From NCBI RefSeq assembly GCF_900215245.1, contig NZ_LT907842.1, forward strand, positions 1,860,001-1,924,000: a DNA stretch of 64,000 nt. Direction: 5' to 3'. The DNA is from Pseudomonas fluorescens (GTDB taxonomy: Bacteria > Pseudomonadota > Gammaproteobacteria > Pseudomonadales > Pseudomonadaceae). Made by a program: the position numbers and the translations under genes. Position 1 is the first letter of the stretch. Each line of letters begins with the position of its first letter. Positions 8,167 to 18,925 of the stretch are shown piece after piece. The notes beneath the pieces are model-generated. The model worked only from the letters and a program-made list of their open reading frames with translations. It made no database searches and had not been told where the DNA came from.

Positions 8167-10554
8167 TTACCAGTTGTAAGCAACTTTACCGTAATAAAAC
8201 GCGCCGCTGTAACCGTACGGCGAAAAAGTGCTATAGGCGAGGTTGCCGCCGCTGCTGGCGTAGGCATTGACCTTCTCCGGGTATTTATCGGTGACGTTGT
8301 CGCCGCCCAGGGTGAAGGTCCAGCTCTTGAGCGTGTAGTCCGCCGACAGGTCCAGTACCCAGGCCGCCTTGAAGGTCTGGTCGTTGATTGTGTCCGCCTG
8401 GTAACTGGTGAATTCGCCGTAGCGCACCAGATTGCTGTGCAGTGCCCAGCGGCCATAGGTGAAATCGTTACCCAGGCTCAGCTTGTGCTGAGGAGTGGTG
8501 TCGCCGAGCAAACCGATACGCTCGCGGCGGTCCACCCGCACCAGGTTGGCGCCCAGGCTGTCGAGAATGGCCGGGTTGGCCTTCACGTCCGTCACCTTCG
8601 TGTGGTTGTAGTTGTAGCCAACCGTGCTGTTCCAGCGGATGCCATTGTCGAACGAGTAACGGTAGTTGGCCACCAGATCGACGCCGTCGGTACGGGTGTC
8701 GGTGGCGTTGGTGAAATAGCGGGCACTGGTGTAGTTGATGTTGCCGACACCGTTGGCTTGCAGGTAGGCAATGGTGGCCGGGTTGAGATTGAGGTTGGAC
8801 GACAGGCTGATGCGGTCGCGGATGTCGATGCGGTACACGTCGAGTGTCACGGTCAGGTCATCGGCAGGTTCGAGCACCAGGCCAAGGCTGTAGTTACGCG
8901 ACTTCTCGGCTTTCAGGTCTTCGGCGCCCAGCAAGCGGGCCACCTGGCTGTTCGCCGGGAAGGTGCCGGCCTCCTGAATGGTGCTGCCGATCAACTGTGA
9001 CGAGGTGTAGGCAAAGTTCTGCTGGGCCAGGGAAGGCGCACGAAAGCCGTTGGAGATGCTGCCGCGCAAGGCCACTTGCGGGGTGAAGTCATAGCGGGCC
9101 GACAGCGAGCCGCTGACATTGGAGCCAAAGTCGCTGTAGTCCTCATGACGCACGGCGGCCGACGCGCTGAGTTTTTCGGTGAAGTTGGTTTCCAGGTCCA
9201 GGTACTGGGCCCAGTTATGCCGTGAACTGCTGCCGGCATCGGCATCACGGAAACCACCCAGGCCCGAGCTGCCGGTCTGGTAGTAGGACGCCGGGTCGCC
9301 GGCGTCGATTTCATAACCCTGGCGCAGGTATTCGCCGCCAAAAGCCACCGACACCGGGTAAGGCAGGAAGCCCACGTCGAACTCACGGGACAGGTCCAGG
9401 CTGACCTGGCGCTGATCGTTGCTCAAGGTGCCGTTGTTAAATTTGCGCGGCGTGGCCAGGCCGAGTGAGGTGTTGATGGTTTCGGTGCCCAGTTCGTACT
9501 GGTTCTTGCCGTAGTTGGCCGACAGGTCGTAATGCCAATCGTAGGCCAGCAAGCCGCGCAGACCGACCACCAAGGACGTGTCCTCCAGATTGCCCTTGAT
9601 CAGCGGCAGATAGCCATTGGGGTTCAGCGCCGGAATGTTGTTGGACGCGTTGCTCGCCCGATAGAACGCTGCTGTCTCGCCACGGCGCTTGCTGTAGCCG
9701 CCGAAGGTGTAGAACTCGGCCGCATCGTTGAAGGAATATTCGGAGTTGAACTGGAATTTGCCTTCATTGGTGGCCGGCTCGCCCTGACGGAACACGCGCT
9801 GGCCATAGGTGGTGGAACCCACGCTGCCAGGACGGAAATCGTCACCGGCGCGGTTGGTGTAGTCGTTGTCGGCACCCTCGCCCGAGACGTTGATAAAGCC
9901 GTTGTCACCCAAGGCAAACCCGGTATTGCCGCTGACGTTGCGCTGGATGCCGTCGCCCTTCTTGTACTCGCCGAACTTGGTCGAGACTGAGCCGCCGTGG
10001 TCGTCGTGCTTGAGGATCACGTTGATCACCCCGGCAATCGCGTCCGAGCCATAACGCGCCGACGCGCCATCGCGCAGCACTTCGATATGGTCGACCGCCG
10101 ACAGCGGGATGGCATTCAAATCCGCCGGCGCCGAACCGCGCCCCACCGCCCCGCCCAGGTTGACGAAAGCACTGGTGTGGCGGCGTTTGCCGTTGACCAG
10201 CACCAACACCTGGTCCGGCGACAAGCCGCGCAACTGCGCCGGGCGCACCAGTTCGGCGCCATCCACCAGGCTTGGGCGCGGGAAATTGATCGACGGAATC
10301 AGGCGTGCCAACACCGCACCCAGTTCATCCGAGCCAGTGCTGCGCAGGGTATCGCCGGATATCACGTCGATGGGTGACAGCGAAGCACTGGCGGTGCGCT
10401 CTTGGGTGCGGGTGCCGGTGACGATCACGGTGTCGAGTTTTGGTGCGTCGGCGGTAACAGTTTCGCTCGCAAGCACTGGATTGAATCCCACAGCGGTCAG
10501 CAAATTGGCCGACAAAATCGCTGAGTACAGCGTGTGTTTTTGATTGCTCCCCAT
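8167..10554 (-). CDS. TonB-dependent outer-membrane receptor
   Basis: The 795-residue protein has a signal peptide (about residues 1-29, ending VLASE), a candidate TonB box in LDTVIVTGTR, a plug domain with the conserved VLRDGASARYGSDAIAGVINVIL block near residues 155-180, and a beta-barrel ending in an aromatic residue (YNW). The plug has the SAPADLNAIPLSAVDHIEVL variant found in a poorly characterised branch, not in classical siderophore receptors. No sigma factor, anti-sigma or ABC importer genes lie beside it. Substrate unknown. It appears to be an insertion relative to the PAO1-like backbone. Confidence 0.93.
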   Translation of the reverse strand: MGSNQKHTLYSAILSANLLTAVGFNPVLASETVTADAPKLDTVIVTGTRTQERTASASLSPIDVISGDTLRSTGSDELGAVLARLIPSINFPRPSLVDGAELVRPAQLRGLSPDQVLVLVNGKRRHTSAFVNLGGAVGRGSAPADLNAIPLSAVDHIEVLRDGASARYGSDAIAGVINVILKHDDHGGSVSTKFGEYKKGDGIQRNVSGNTGFALGDNGFINVSGEGADNDYTNRAGDDFRPGSVGSTTYGQRVFRQGEPATNEGKFQFNSEYSFNDAAEFYTFGGYSKRRGETAAFYRASNASNNIPALNPNGYLPLIKGNLEDTSLVVGLRGLLAYDWHYDLSANYGKNQYELGTETINTSLGLATPRKFNNGTLSNDQRQVSLDLSREFDVGFLPYPVSVAFGGEYLRQGYEIDAGDPASYYQTGSSGLGGFRDADAGSSSRHNWAQYLDLETNFTEKLSASAAVRHEDYSDFGSNVSGSLSARYDFTPQVALRGSISNGFRAPSLAQQNFAYTSSQLIGSTIQEAGTFPANSQVARLLGAEDLKAEKSRNYSLGLVLEPADDLTVTLDVYRIDIRDRISLSSNLNLNPATIAYLQANGVGNINYTSARYFTNATDTRTDGVDLVANYRYSFDNGIRWNSTVGYNYNHTKVTDVKANPAILDSLGANLVRVDRRERIGLLGDTTPQHKLSLGNDFTYGRWALHSNLVRYGEFTSYQADTINDQTFKAAWVLDLSADYTLKSWTFTLGGDNVTDKYPEKVNAYASSGGNLAYSTFSPYGYSGAFYYGKVAYNW

Positions 10555-10840
10555 ACCGCTCCCCTAAGAATCAACAATCAGAACTTCAATGCTCTGAGTT
10601 CGTACGATCGATCCGGCTGGCGGGCGGTGGCGGTCAGTGAGTGGTTATCGGCAGATAGTCGGTAGTCCGTTGCTTATAGCTTAATGAGATTTTCCCTACA
10701 TCAGTAATACCGTAAATGAATAAGCATAGGCGCCCGAGCTTTCAGCGCAGGTTCAGGCCATGCAGGACGTTTACCGCCAAACTGACGACGTTAGCGACCC
10801 CACATTAGCCGCCTATCCGAACGACTATCGAGGTCGAACC
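10555..10840. other. Divergent intergenic region, TonB receptor / barrel gene
   Basis: This 286-base region holds the promoters for two divergent genes. It is AT-richer than its flanks between 10670 and 10735. A 7-base inverted repeat (TGCTTAT at 10671-10677 and ATAAGCA at 10720-10726) brackets that AT-rich part. I saw no recognisable Fur box. Confidence 0.4.
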
Positions 10841-11317
10841 ATGAAATACTTTTATTGCGGCCTGCTGCTGTTGGCACACGCCGCCAGCGCCTTGGCCTCT
10901 GAGGCTGTCACCGAAAACGACAAAGGCTTCTGGTACGCCCAGACAAGCCTCTACACCCGGCACTTTTCACCGGACTCACAACACAATAACAATCAGGATT
11001 TGATCAACCTGGAGCGCAACGAGGCGTCAGGGCTGGTGTATGGCGGGGCGACGTTTCGCAACTCGTTCAGCCAGCGTTCGTACTACGTCTACGCCGGCAA
11101 GCGCTTCGATATTGTCGATTCGCCGTTTTACGTGAAAGTGACCGCAGGTGCACTGCAGGGCTATCGCGGCAAGTATCGGGACAAAATCCCGCTCAACCGT
11201 TACGGCGTGGCACCGGCGATCATTCCGTCTGTGGGGGTCCACTTCGGCCCGGTGACCAGCGAGCTGGTGTTGCTGGGCTTCAATGCGGCAATGCTGACGG
11301 CAGGCGTTCGTTTCTAA
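10841..11317 (+). CDS. Small predicted outer-membrane beta-barrel protein
   Basis: The ATG at 10841 starts a signal peptide (MKYF... to ALASE) and gives 158 residues; the longer frame from 10760 would bury it. The mature part alternates aromatic/hydrophobic and polar residues in short strands (WYAQTSLYTRHF, YVYAGKRF, FYVKVTAGALQGY) and ends in a Phe after GVRF, all marks of a small barrel such as PagP. Relatives in Pseudomonas are often labelled sn-glycerol-3-phosphate transporter in databases, which the sequence does not support. The conserved block GYRGKYRDKIPLNRYGVAPAI-like region may be an active-site or lumen segment. Function unknown; lipid A or lipid modification is one possibility. 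Confidence 0.7.
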   Translation: MKYFYCGLLLLAHAASALASEAVTENDKGFWYAQTSLYTRHFSPDSQHNNNQDLINLERNEASGLVYGGATFRNSFSQRSYYVYAGKRFDIVDSPFYVKVTAGALQGYRGKYRDKIPLNRYGVAPAIIPSVGVHFGPVTSELVLLGFNAAMLTAGVRF

Positions 11318-11331
11318 GAACGCCGCCTACC

Positions 11332-11362
11332 TATGTGGGAGCGGGCTTGCCTGCTCCCGCAC
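11332..11362. repeat. Single REP palindrome
   Basis: One imperfect GC-rich palindrome with the GTGGGAG / GGCTTGC core lies between the convergent barrel gene and flavin reductase gene. It is a REP singlet and may act as a 3' end structure for both. Confidence 0.65.
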
Positions 11363-11379
11363 GGGTTCAGCTCAAGGGT

Positions 11380-12348
11380 TCAAGGGCGCGGCGCGTAGGC
11401 AAACACATCAGCGCGCATCTGATGCGCATCCATGCCGGCGTCGACCAATGCGTCCAGCGTGCCGTAGATCATCGCCGGCGAACCACTGGCGTAGACATGC
11501 ACGGCCTTGAGGTCGCTGATGTCTTCACACACAGCCTCATGCAGCAGCCCGCAACGCCCTTCCCAACCGCACAGGTCGCTGACCACTTTGTGCAGGAACA
11601 GGTTGGGCAGTTGCTGCCATTGGTCCCAGTGTTCGATTTCGTAGAAGTCTTCCGGGCGGCGCACGCCCCAATACAGGTGCACCGGGTGCTTGAAGCCCGA
11701 GGCGCGGCAATGCTCGATCAGGCTGTGCATCTGCGCCATGCCCGTACCGGCGGCGATCAGCACCAGCGGCCCGTCCGGCAGTTCAGCCAAGTGCGTATCA
11801 CCAAACGGCAGTTCAATACGGGCCATCTGGTTGCGCTGCAACTGCTCGATCAGGTTGCGCGCACTGTCCTCGCGCACCAGCACATGCAGTTCCAGCTCGC
11901 GCCCGGCGTGGGGCGCCGACGCCAGCGAAAACGCCGACTTCTCGCCGTTGTCCCGTTCGATCATCAAGTATTGCCCGGCGTGGTAACGCAGCGCTTTACC
12001 GGCCGGCGCGCGCAGGCGCACGCGCCACACATCGCCACCGACTTCCACGCACTCACTCAATTGGCACGACAACTTGCGCAACGGCAACTCTCCCGGCGCC
12101 AACACGCCATCCCACAGCACAACGCAATCTTCCAGCGGTTCGGCGATGCAGGTGTAGAACTCACCATGGTCGCGCACTTCGCCGGCTTGCTGCACCCGGC
12201 CTTCCACCAGCAGCGCAGCGCACACATGGCACACGCCATTGCGGCACGCCTGCGGGCACTCGTAGCCCAGGCGGCGAGCGCCTTCGAGGATTCGTTCGCC
12301 AGGGACCAGCTCCAGTACCGCGCCGGAAGGTTGCAGGGTTACACGCAT
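11380..12348 (-). CDS. Ferredoxin-type NAD(P)H-flavin reductase
   Basis: The 322-residue protein starts at the ATG at 12348, which overlaps the ubiD stop (TGATG). Residues 1-85 form a plant-type 2Fe-2S ferredoxin domain with cysteines 35, 40, 43 and 67 (C-X4-C-X2-C...C). Then come an FAD-binding barrel (YHAGQYLMIE, then SAFSLASAP in place of RxYS) and an NAD-binding domain (IAAGTGMAQMHSLIEH). It resembles CDP-6-deoxy-glucoseen reductase and phenol hydroxylase reductases in domain order, and databases often use the former name. Coupling to ubiD suggests electron supply to a reaction tied to ubiquinone synthesis, but this is inference. Confidence 0.85.
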   Translation of the reverse strand: MRVTLQPSGAVLELVPGERILEGARRLGYECPQACRNGVCHVCAALLVEGRVQQAGEVRDHGEFYTCIAEPLEDCVVLWDGVLAPGELPLRKLSCQLSECVEVGGDVWRVRLRAPAGKALRYHAGQYLMIERDNGEKSAFSLASAPHAGRELELHVLVREDSARNLIEQLQRNQMARIELPFGDTHLAELPDGPLVLIAAGTGMAQMHSLIEHCRASGFKHPVHLYWGVRRPEDFYEIEHWDQWQQLPNLFLHKVVSDLCGWEGRCGLLHEAVCEDISDLKAVHVYASGSPAMIYGTLDALVDAGMDAHQMRADVFAYAPRP

Positions 12349-13814
12349 CAATCTATTCCCAATTCTTTCCAGATCGCATCGACGCGCGCGGTCACGGCTT
12401 CATCCTTGACGATCACCCGACCCCACTCGCGGGTGGTTTCACCCGGCCATTTGTGCGTGGCATCCAGGCCCATCTTCGAGCCCAGGCCCGACACCGGCGA
12501 AGCAAAGTCCAGGTAGTCGATCGGCGTGTTGTCGATCATCACCGTGTCGCGCTTGGGGTCCATGCGCGTGGTAATGGCCCAGATCACGTCGTTCCAGTCC
12601 CGGGCATTGATGTCGTCGTCGGTGACAATAACGAACTTGGTGTACATGAACTGTCGCAAAAACGACCACACGCCGAGCATTACCCGCTTGGCATGGCCTG
12701 GGTACGACTTCTTCATGGTCACGATGGCCATGCGGTACGAGCAGCCTTCAGGCGGCAGGTAGAAGTCGGTGATCTCAGGGAACTGCTTTTGCAGGATCGG
12801 CACGAACACTTCGTTCAGCGCCACACCCAGAATGGCCGGCTCATCCGGCGGCCGGCCGGTGTAGGTGCTGTGGTAGATCGGCTTGATCCGGTGGGTGATG
12901 CGCTCGACGGTGAACACCGGGAAGCTGTCGACTTCGTTGTAGTAGCCGGTGTGGTCGCCGTAAGGGCCTTCATCGGCCATTTCGCCCGGATGAATCACGC
13001 CTTCGAGGATGATTTCAGCGGTGGCTGGCACTTGCAGGTCGTTGCCACGGCACTTCACCAGCTCGGTGCGGTTGCCACGCAGCAGGCCGGCGAAGGCATA
13101 TTCGGACAGGCTATCGGGCACCGGGGTCACGGCGCCGAGGATGGTCGCCGGGTCGGCGCCCAGGGCTACGGACACCGGGAACGGCTTGCCAGGATGTTTT
13201 TCGCACCACTCACGGAAGTCCAGTGCGCCGCCACGGTGGCTCAGCCAACGCATGATCACTTTGTTACGGCCGATCACTTGCTGACGGTAGATGCCCAGGT
13301 TCTGACGATCTTTGTTCGGGCCTTTGGTGACGGTCAGGCCCCAGGTGATCAGCGGGCCGACATCGCCCGGCCAGCAGGTCTGCACCGGCAGCATGGCCAG
13401 GTCGACATCATCACCCTCGATAACCACTTCCTGGCACACCGCGTCCTTGACCACTTTGGGGGCCATGGCAATGATCTTGCGGAAGATCGGCAGTTTCGAC
13501 CAGGCATCCTTCAAGCCCTTGGGTGGCTCGGGCTCCTTGAGGAAGGCCAGCAGCTTGCCGATCTCGCGCAGCTCGCTGACCGACTCGGCGCCCATGCCAA
13601 ACGCAACGCGGTCGGGCGTGCCGAACAGGTTACCGAGCACCGGGATATCAAAGCCGGTCGGGTTTTCGAACAGCAGCGCCGGGCCCTTGTTACGCAAGGT
13701 ACGGTCGCAAATCTCAGTCATTTCCAGCACCGGGGAAATCGGCACCTGGATACGTTTCAACTCTCCGCGCTGCTCAAGTTGCTGCACGAAATCCCGAAGA
13801 TCCTTGAATTTCAT
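12348..13814 (-). CDS. ubiD: 4-hydroxy-3-polyprenylbenzoate decarboxylase
   Basis: The 488-residue UbiD begins at [15 protein letters not shown]; the GTG four codons earlier (13826) is less likely. UbiD uses prenylated FMN, made by UbiX, to decarboxylate polyprenyl-hydroxybenzoate in ubiquinone synthesis. The sequence has the family's conserved blocks, including the [17 protein letters not shown] stretch with the catalytic Glu/Arg environment and the C-terminal [11 protein letters not shown]. Length is normal. No ubiX is nearby. It is the first gene of a two-gene unit with the flavin reductase. Confidence 0.96.
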   Translation of the reverse strand: MKFKDLRDFVQQLEQRGELKRIQVPISPVLEMTEICDRTLRNKGPALLFENPTGFDIPVLGNLFGTPDRVAFGMGAESVSELREIGKLLAFLKEPEPPKGLKDAWSKLPIFRKIIAMAPKVVKDAVCQEVVIEGDDVDLAMLPVQTCWPGDVGPLITWGLTVTKGPNKDRQNLGIYRQQVIGRNKVIMRWLSHRGGALDFREWCEKHPGKPFPVSVALGADPATILGAVTPVPDSLSEYAFAGLLRGNRTELVKCRGNDLQVPATAEIILEGVIHPGEMADEGPYGDHTGYYNEVDSFPVFTVERITHRIKPIYHSTYTGRPPDEPAILGVALNEVFVPILQKQFPEITDFYLPPEGCSYRMAIVTMKKSYPGHAKRVMLGVWSFLRQFMYTKFVIVTDDDINARDWNDVIWAITTRMDPKRDTVMIDNTPIDYLDFASPVSGLGSKMGLDATHKWPGETTREWGRVIVKDEAVTARVDAIWKELGID

Positions 13815-13873
13815 TAACCATGCCACCCGTAAAATAGGCGTACATCCTACCTGCTCTTACGAGCGCTGGCAGC

Positions 13874-15877
13874 TTATTGCACGTCATTGCGACTCACATC
13901 CGACTCAACGGATGCATGGCGCAAGCTGCGGAAGAGGGGTTCAAGGAACCCCTCCACATACCGCGTGCCCACGCTTGAAAGGTGATTGTCATCGGTATAC
14001 AGCGACTGGCCACCCAGTTCGACCCGACACCAACCGTTGGCAGCACACAGCGTCGGCGCCGGGTCCAGGAGCTGGACCCCCGAGTCAGCCGCGGCGATTT
14101 GCGCAAAAACGCTGCTGATATAGGCCTGTCGCTGGACGTGTTCGGCCAGTGGCAAGCCTTCTCGGTCGGTCGGGCGACCCAACATCGCCAGGCGACTGAG
14201 TCGATAAGGCACATTGAAATCCTGCAGCGGCACCTCCTTGACCAACCAGACTCGGTGGCCGCCGGCACGGAGTTGCTGCACCAACGCCCTCAACCCCTCG
14301 GAGAACAATCGCTCGGCAATAGCACGGTCATACTTGCCCGTCTCCGGGTCATGGATCGACGCGCCTGTATCACCGGAGTGCTGGCCATAAACGTAGAGGC
14401 TCCAGCGCGCGACCAACACCACATCACTGAACTGTTCCTGGCTCAACAACCGGGTGACGCGCTCGTTGAACGCACTGCAGCCTGGGGTATTTTCTTTCCT
14501 GTAAAAAGGCAGACAGCCAGCATAACCGGCCTGGGTGATGCTGAAGTCGTACTTGCTGGCCCCATCTTTCAACGCCGGAATCAGCGCCGAGGCATGGCTG
14601 TCACCCCAGACGATTGCACGGGCCGAGTTCGCCGGTGGACCAAAATGGCACAGCTTACGGTGCGGGTCTTTCTTGTCGTCCGACAGGCAACTCATGAGTG
14701 TGGGGCTCCAGGTACGCGCCTGGGCGTATTGCAATGCCTGGGGCGGCAGCCGCGATGCAAAACCATCCGACCAAACCAGGCTTTTGCCGACCAGGCCCAG
14801 GCTGGCAAGCCCAAGGAAACCCGCGACCAGAATCGACCTGCGGCCTGCCAGCAGGCGCCGCTCACGGAACGGCCCTTCGACAAACCGCCAGGAGGCATAA
14901 CCCAACACCAGGCTCACAACGAACAGAGCCACAAGCTCCCAGGACGACAGGCCAAAGATACTGGCGTACTTGCCAAACACCAGCACCGGCCAGTGCCACA
15001 GGTACCAGGAATAGGAAATCAGCCCAATACCCACCAGCACGCGACTGCCCAGCAACCGCCCTGCCCACGTTGGTTGCTGGCCGTTGGCCCAAATCAGCCC
15101 CACCACCCCCAATACGGGCAACAAAGCGGCCGCCCCTGGGAAAGCGGTGCGGTCGTCGTAACCAAATACCGCCACCATAATCAGGCCAAGGCTGAGCAGG
15201 CTGACGCCTTGCGCCAGCATCGGGCTTGCCCGCCGAGCGGGCACCGGCATGACGGCCAGCATGGAACCGGCCAACAATTCCCAGGCTCGCATGGGCAGCA
15301 GGAAGAACGCCTTGTCCGGTTCCCGAGACACCGCCCATACGCTCGCCGCAAATGACACCAGCAGCAACACAAACAAGGCGCCACGCCATTGCTTCAGCCG
15401 GCTCGACAGCAACGCCAGCAAGAGTGGAAAGGCAATGTAGAACTGCTCTTCAACCGACAGCGACCAGGTGTGCAACATGGGCTTCATGTCGGAGGCCGTG
15501 TCGAAGTAACCGTCCTGACGCATGAAGAACAGATTGGAGATGAAGATCACCTGGTTGTGTATCGACCGCCCCAACTCTGAGTAGTCTTTGGGCGCCATCA
15601 AAAACCAGCCGACGACCAATGATGCAGACATCATCACAATCAACGCCGGCAGGATACGCCGGGCCCGCCGCGCCCAAAATTCCACAAAACTGAAATGCCC
15701 GGCTTGACGTTCGCGCCAGATGATCGAGGTGATCAGGAACCCTGAAATCACGAAGAACACGTCAACGCCGACAAAACCGCCAGTAACGCCAGGTACTCCA
15801 AAATGAAACAGCACAACAGCCAGGACAGCGATGGCGCGCAAGCCATCAATGTCCCTTCGGTAAGCAAGAGCGGTCAT
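13874..15877 (-). CDS. OafA/YrhL-type O-acyltransferase with SGNH domain
   Basis: The start at 15877 (MTALAYRRDIDGLRAIAV) matches the family; the longer frame runs into the rho terminator. Residues 1-370 are an acyltransferase-3 membrane domain with about ten segments, R8, FHFG at 24-27 and the SVEEQFY motif at 141-147. Residues 400-667 form a periplasmic SGNH domain with GDSHA at 425-429 and a terminal DDNHLSS block, supplying the Ser and Asp/His of the triad. Such two-domain proteins transfer acetyl groups to O-antigen or other surface polysaccharides. A similar acyltransferase sits next to rho in PAO1 (PA5238, from memory). Acceptor unknown. Confidence 0.88.
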   Translation of the reverse strand: MTALAYRRDIDGLRAIAVLAVVLFHFGVPGVTGGFVGVDVFFVISGFLITSIIWRERQAGHFSFVEFWARRARRILPALIVMMSASLVVGWFLMAPKDYSELGRSIHNQVIFISNLFFMRQDGYFDTASDMKPMLHTWSLSVEEQFYIAFPLLLALLSSRLKQWRGALFVLLLVSFAASVWAVSREPDKAFFLLPMRAWELLAGSMLAVMPVPARRASPMLAQGVSLLSLGLIMVAVFGYDDRTAFPGAAALLPVLGVVGLIWANGQQPTWAGRLLGSRVLVGIGLISYSWYLWHWPVLVFGKYASIFGLSSWELVALFVVSLVLGYASWRFVEGPFRERRLLAGRRSILVAGFLGLASLGLVGKSLVWSDGFASRLPPQALQYAQARTWSPTLMSCLSDDKKDPHRKLCHFGPPANSARAIVWGDSHASALIPALKDGASKYDFSITQAGYAGCLPFYRKENTPGCSAFNERVTRLLSQEQFSDVVLVARWSLYVYGQHSGDTGASIHDPETGKYDRAIAERLFSEGLRALVQQLRAGGHRVWLVKEVPLQDFNVPYRLSRLAMLGRPTDREGLPLAEHVQRQAYISSVFAQIAAADSGVQLLDPAPTLCAANGWCRVELGGQSLYTDDNHLSSVGTRYVEGFLEPLFRSLRHASVESDVSRNDVQ

Positions 15878-15982
15878 AAATCGTCGATCAGCCTGATTCG
15901 GATGGAGGTGAGTGTATCCGCACCCACCTTTTTGTTTCTTAACTGACACTATTAGCGCACAAATCTCTCTTTTTCGATGCAA

Positions 15983-16016
15983 AAAAAATGGCGCCACAAA
16001 GGGCGCCATTTTTTGG
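15983..16016 (-). terminator. Rho-independent terminator, rho 3' end
   Basis: A TGGCGCC/GGCGCCA stem with a 5-base loop is flanked by A and T runs on both sides, so it can work in either direction. It lies just after the rho stop codon. The acyltransferase gene reads through from this side, so its own promoter must lie between this hairpin and 15877. Confidence 0.85.
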
Positions 16017-16031
16017 ACCTGAAGCGTCGTA

Positions 16032-17291
<1,260 letters not shown>

Positions 17292-17487
17292 ATAGGAATG
17301 ACGTAATCATTTATGGAGGGGGGAAATTAAGCTTTTGGCTTAATGAGGCCGCGCCGCAGAGAAGGCGACAGGATCGCGTACTAATCGAAAAGGAATGCGT
17401 CGGCGACGGCTTGCAGGGGGCAGTGGAGAAACCAGTGCGGGGCCGAATGTACCACCTGAGTTTCGGAGCGTCTAGCCCTGTTTCACG
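17292..17487 (-). promoter_or_regulatory. rho leader/promoter region
   Basis: About 200 bases between the trxA terminator and the rho start hold no open frame of note. In E. coli the equivalent leader carries Rho-dependent autoregulation. Here the part nearest rho is purine-rich on the + strand (pyrimidine-rich on the transcript side), which would suit a rut-like site, but this is inference. Confidence 0.4.
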
Positions 17488-17517
17488 AAAAAGCCCCGCG
17501 ATTTGCGGGGCTTTTTT
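17488..17517 (-). terminator. Rho-independent terminator of trxA
   Basis: AAGCCCCGC-GATTT-GCGGGGCTT with a T run on the + side and an A run on the other can stop transcription both ways. It lies nine bases after the trxA stop codon region. Confidence 0.88.
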
Positions 17518-17525
17518 GACGACGC

Positions 17526-17855
17526 TTAGATGTTCGCGTCGAGGAAAGCTTGCAGTTGCGACTTCGACAGCGCGCCCACTTTAGTGGCCTCGACGTTACC
17601 GTTCTTGAACAGCATCAAGGTCGGGATACCGCGCACGCCGTGCTTGGCCGGGGTTTCCTGGTTGTCGTCGATGTTCAGTTTGGCAATGGTCAGTTTGCCT
17701 TCGTAGGTCGTTGCAATGTCGTCCAGGACAGGAGCGATCATTTTGCAAGGGCCGCACCATTCAGCCCAGTAGTCAACCAGCACCGGGCCAGCAGCCTTGA
17801 GTACTTCGGCCTCAAAGGTCGCGTCGGTGACGTGCTTGATAAGATCGTTGCTCAT
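17526..17855 (-). CDS. trxA: Thioredoxin 1
   Basis: The 109-residue protein starts at MSNDLIKHV (17855); the 14-residue extension in the longer frame is not conserved. It has the WCGPC redox site at 33-37 and the cis-proline loop GIPTLMLF. It reduces protein disulfides in the cytoplasm and serves ribonucleotide reductase. It is transcribed alone toward rho and closed by its own terminator. Confidence 0.98.
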   Translation of the reverse strand: MSNDLIKHVTDATFEAEVLKAAGPVLVDYWAEWCGPCKMIAPVLDDIATTYEGKLTIAKLNIDDNQETPAKHGVRGIPTLMLFKNGNVEATKVGALSKSQLQAFLDANI

Positions 17856-17974
17856 GGATGTCTCCGGATTGTAAGCAAAAAAAACGTTGCCCATCATAGC
17901 CGCCCTTCCCTCGTTCAGGAAGCCGCCTCTGATTGACTCTTGCTATGACGACGCATGAGTTTGGGTATAGCCAC

Positions 17975-18670
17975 TCAGGGCGTTACGGGCGTCACGAACG
18001 CTATGCCCGTGCGCAACGCCGCATTGCGTACGTGTTCCTGCATGGTTTTCTGCGCCGCCGCACTGGAACGCCGGGCCAGTGCACGCAGGATCTTGCGATG
18101 CTCCTGCCACGTTTCCATGGCCCGCTCCGGTCGGATGAACGGTAGTTTCTGACTCTCCAGGAACACCTCGGCGCTGGCACTCAAAATGCTCACCATCGCC
18201 TGGTTACCGCTGGCCAACAGAATCCGTTGGTGAAATTCGAAGTCCAGTCGGGCGGCGGTTTCAAAGTCGCCGGCCTTCAATACCTTACGCATTGCCTCGA
18301 CATTGTCTTGCAGGCGGTCCAACTCATCGATAGTCAGCGTCACCGCCGCCAACCCCGCTGCAAATCCTTCCAGGGCATAGCGCAACTGGAAGATATCCAG
18401 CGGCGAGGCCTGGGCTGCAAAGGGCCAGGCAAACCCCGGCGGATCTTCCGCCGCCTGCACAAACACGCCTTTGCCGGGCTGCACACTGACCACACCCAAG
18501 GCACTCAAGGACGACAAAGCCTCGCGCAACGACGCCCGGCTCACGCCCAACTGCACCGCCAAGTCGCGCTGGGACGGCAATGCATCGCCCGCTGCGAAGC
18601 CCTGTTCCTTGATCAGTTTGCGGATGGCCTGCAGGGCCGCTTCCGGTACGGCTTGGGCGATGGAATTCAT
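17975..18670 (-). CDS. GntR/FadR-family transcriptional regulator
   Basis: The start at 18670 (MNSIAQAVPEAAL) gives 231 residues. Residues 10-75 are a winged helix-turn-helix with the GntR signature LPSQRDLAVQLGVSRASLREALSSLSALG. Residues 90-225 are an all-helical FCD effector domain with the Asp/His metal-site pattern (RLDFEFHQRILLASGN). Such regulators sense small organic acids or amino-acid breakdown products. It is divergent from an amino-acid ABC importer operon, which it most likely controls. A 6-base inverted repeat lies just upstream of its start. Confidence 0.88.
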   Translation of the reverse strand: MNSIAQAVPEAALQAIRKLIKEQGFAAGDALPSQRDLAVQLGVSRASLREALSSLSALGVVSVQPGKGVFVQAAEDPPGFAWPFAAQASPLDIFQLRYALEGFAAGLAAVTLTIDELDRLQDNVEAMRKVLKAGDFETAARLDFEFHQRILLASGNQAMVSILSASAEVFLESQKLPFIRPERAMETWQEHRKILRALARRSSAAAQKTMQEHVRNAALRTGIAFVTPVTP

Positions 18671-18689
18671 AAAAAACTCAAGGTTCCAG

Positions 18690-18709
18690 ACAACTGAGCG
18701 GCTAGTTGT
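18690..18709. promoter_or_regulatory. Candidate operator of the GntR regulator
   Basis: ACAACT and AGTTGT form perfect 6-base arms around an 8-base spacer, 20 bases before the regulator start. It lies in the 255-base divergent region shared with the ABC importer. Binding by the FadR-type regulator is inference; the site is not a match to the TGGTNNNACCA consensus. Confidence 0.4.
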
Positions 18710-18925
18710 AAAGCTATTCGCGCCCGTCGGCAAGCCACGCCCCAAAGGGGCTCGCGCGGTTTTGTCGACGCTCGAAAAAGGTGCGAAAAGCGCCATCACT
18801 GTTCAGACCAGTAAGACCACCGAACCTCAACAAATTCCAGCGTTACAGACGATCAGAGAGGTGATGGCATGGGCTGTGCACTGAGCAAACTCAGAAAACC
18901 CCTTCGCCCTTTTCGGAGAGTTGCC

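Noticed and set aside
12453..13817. 454-codon frame on the plus strand opposite ubiD
   Set aside because: Antisense shadow of ubiD, which has intact family motifs.
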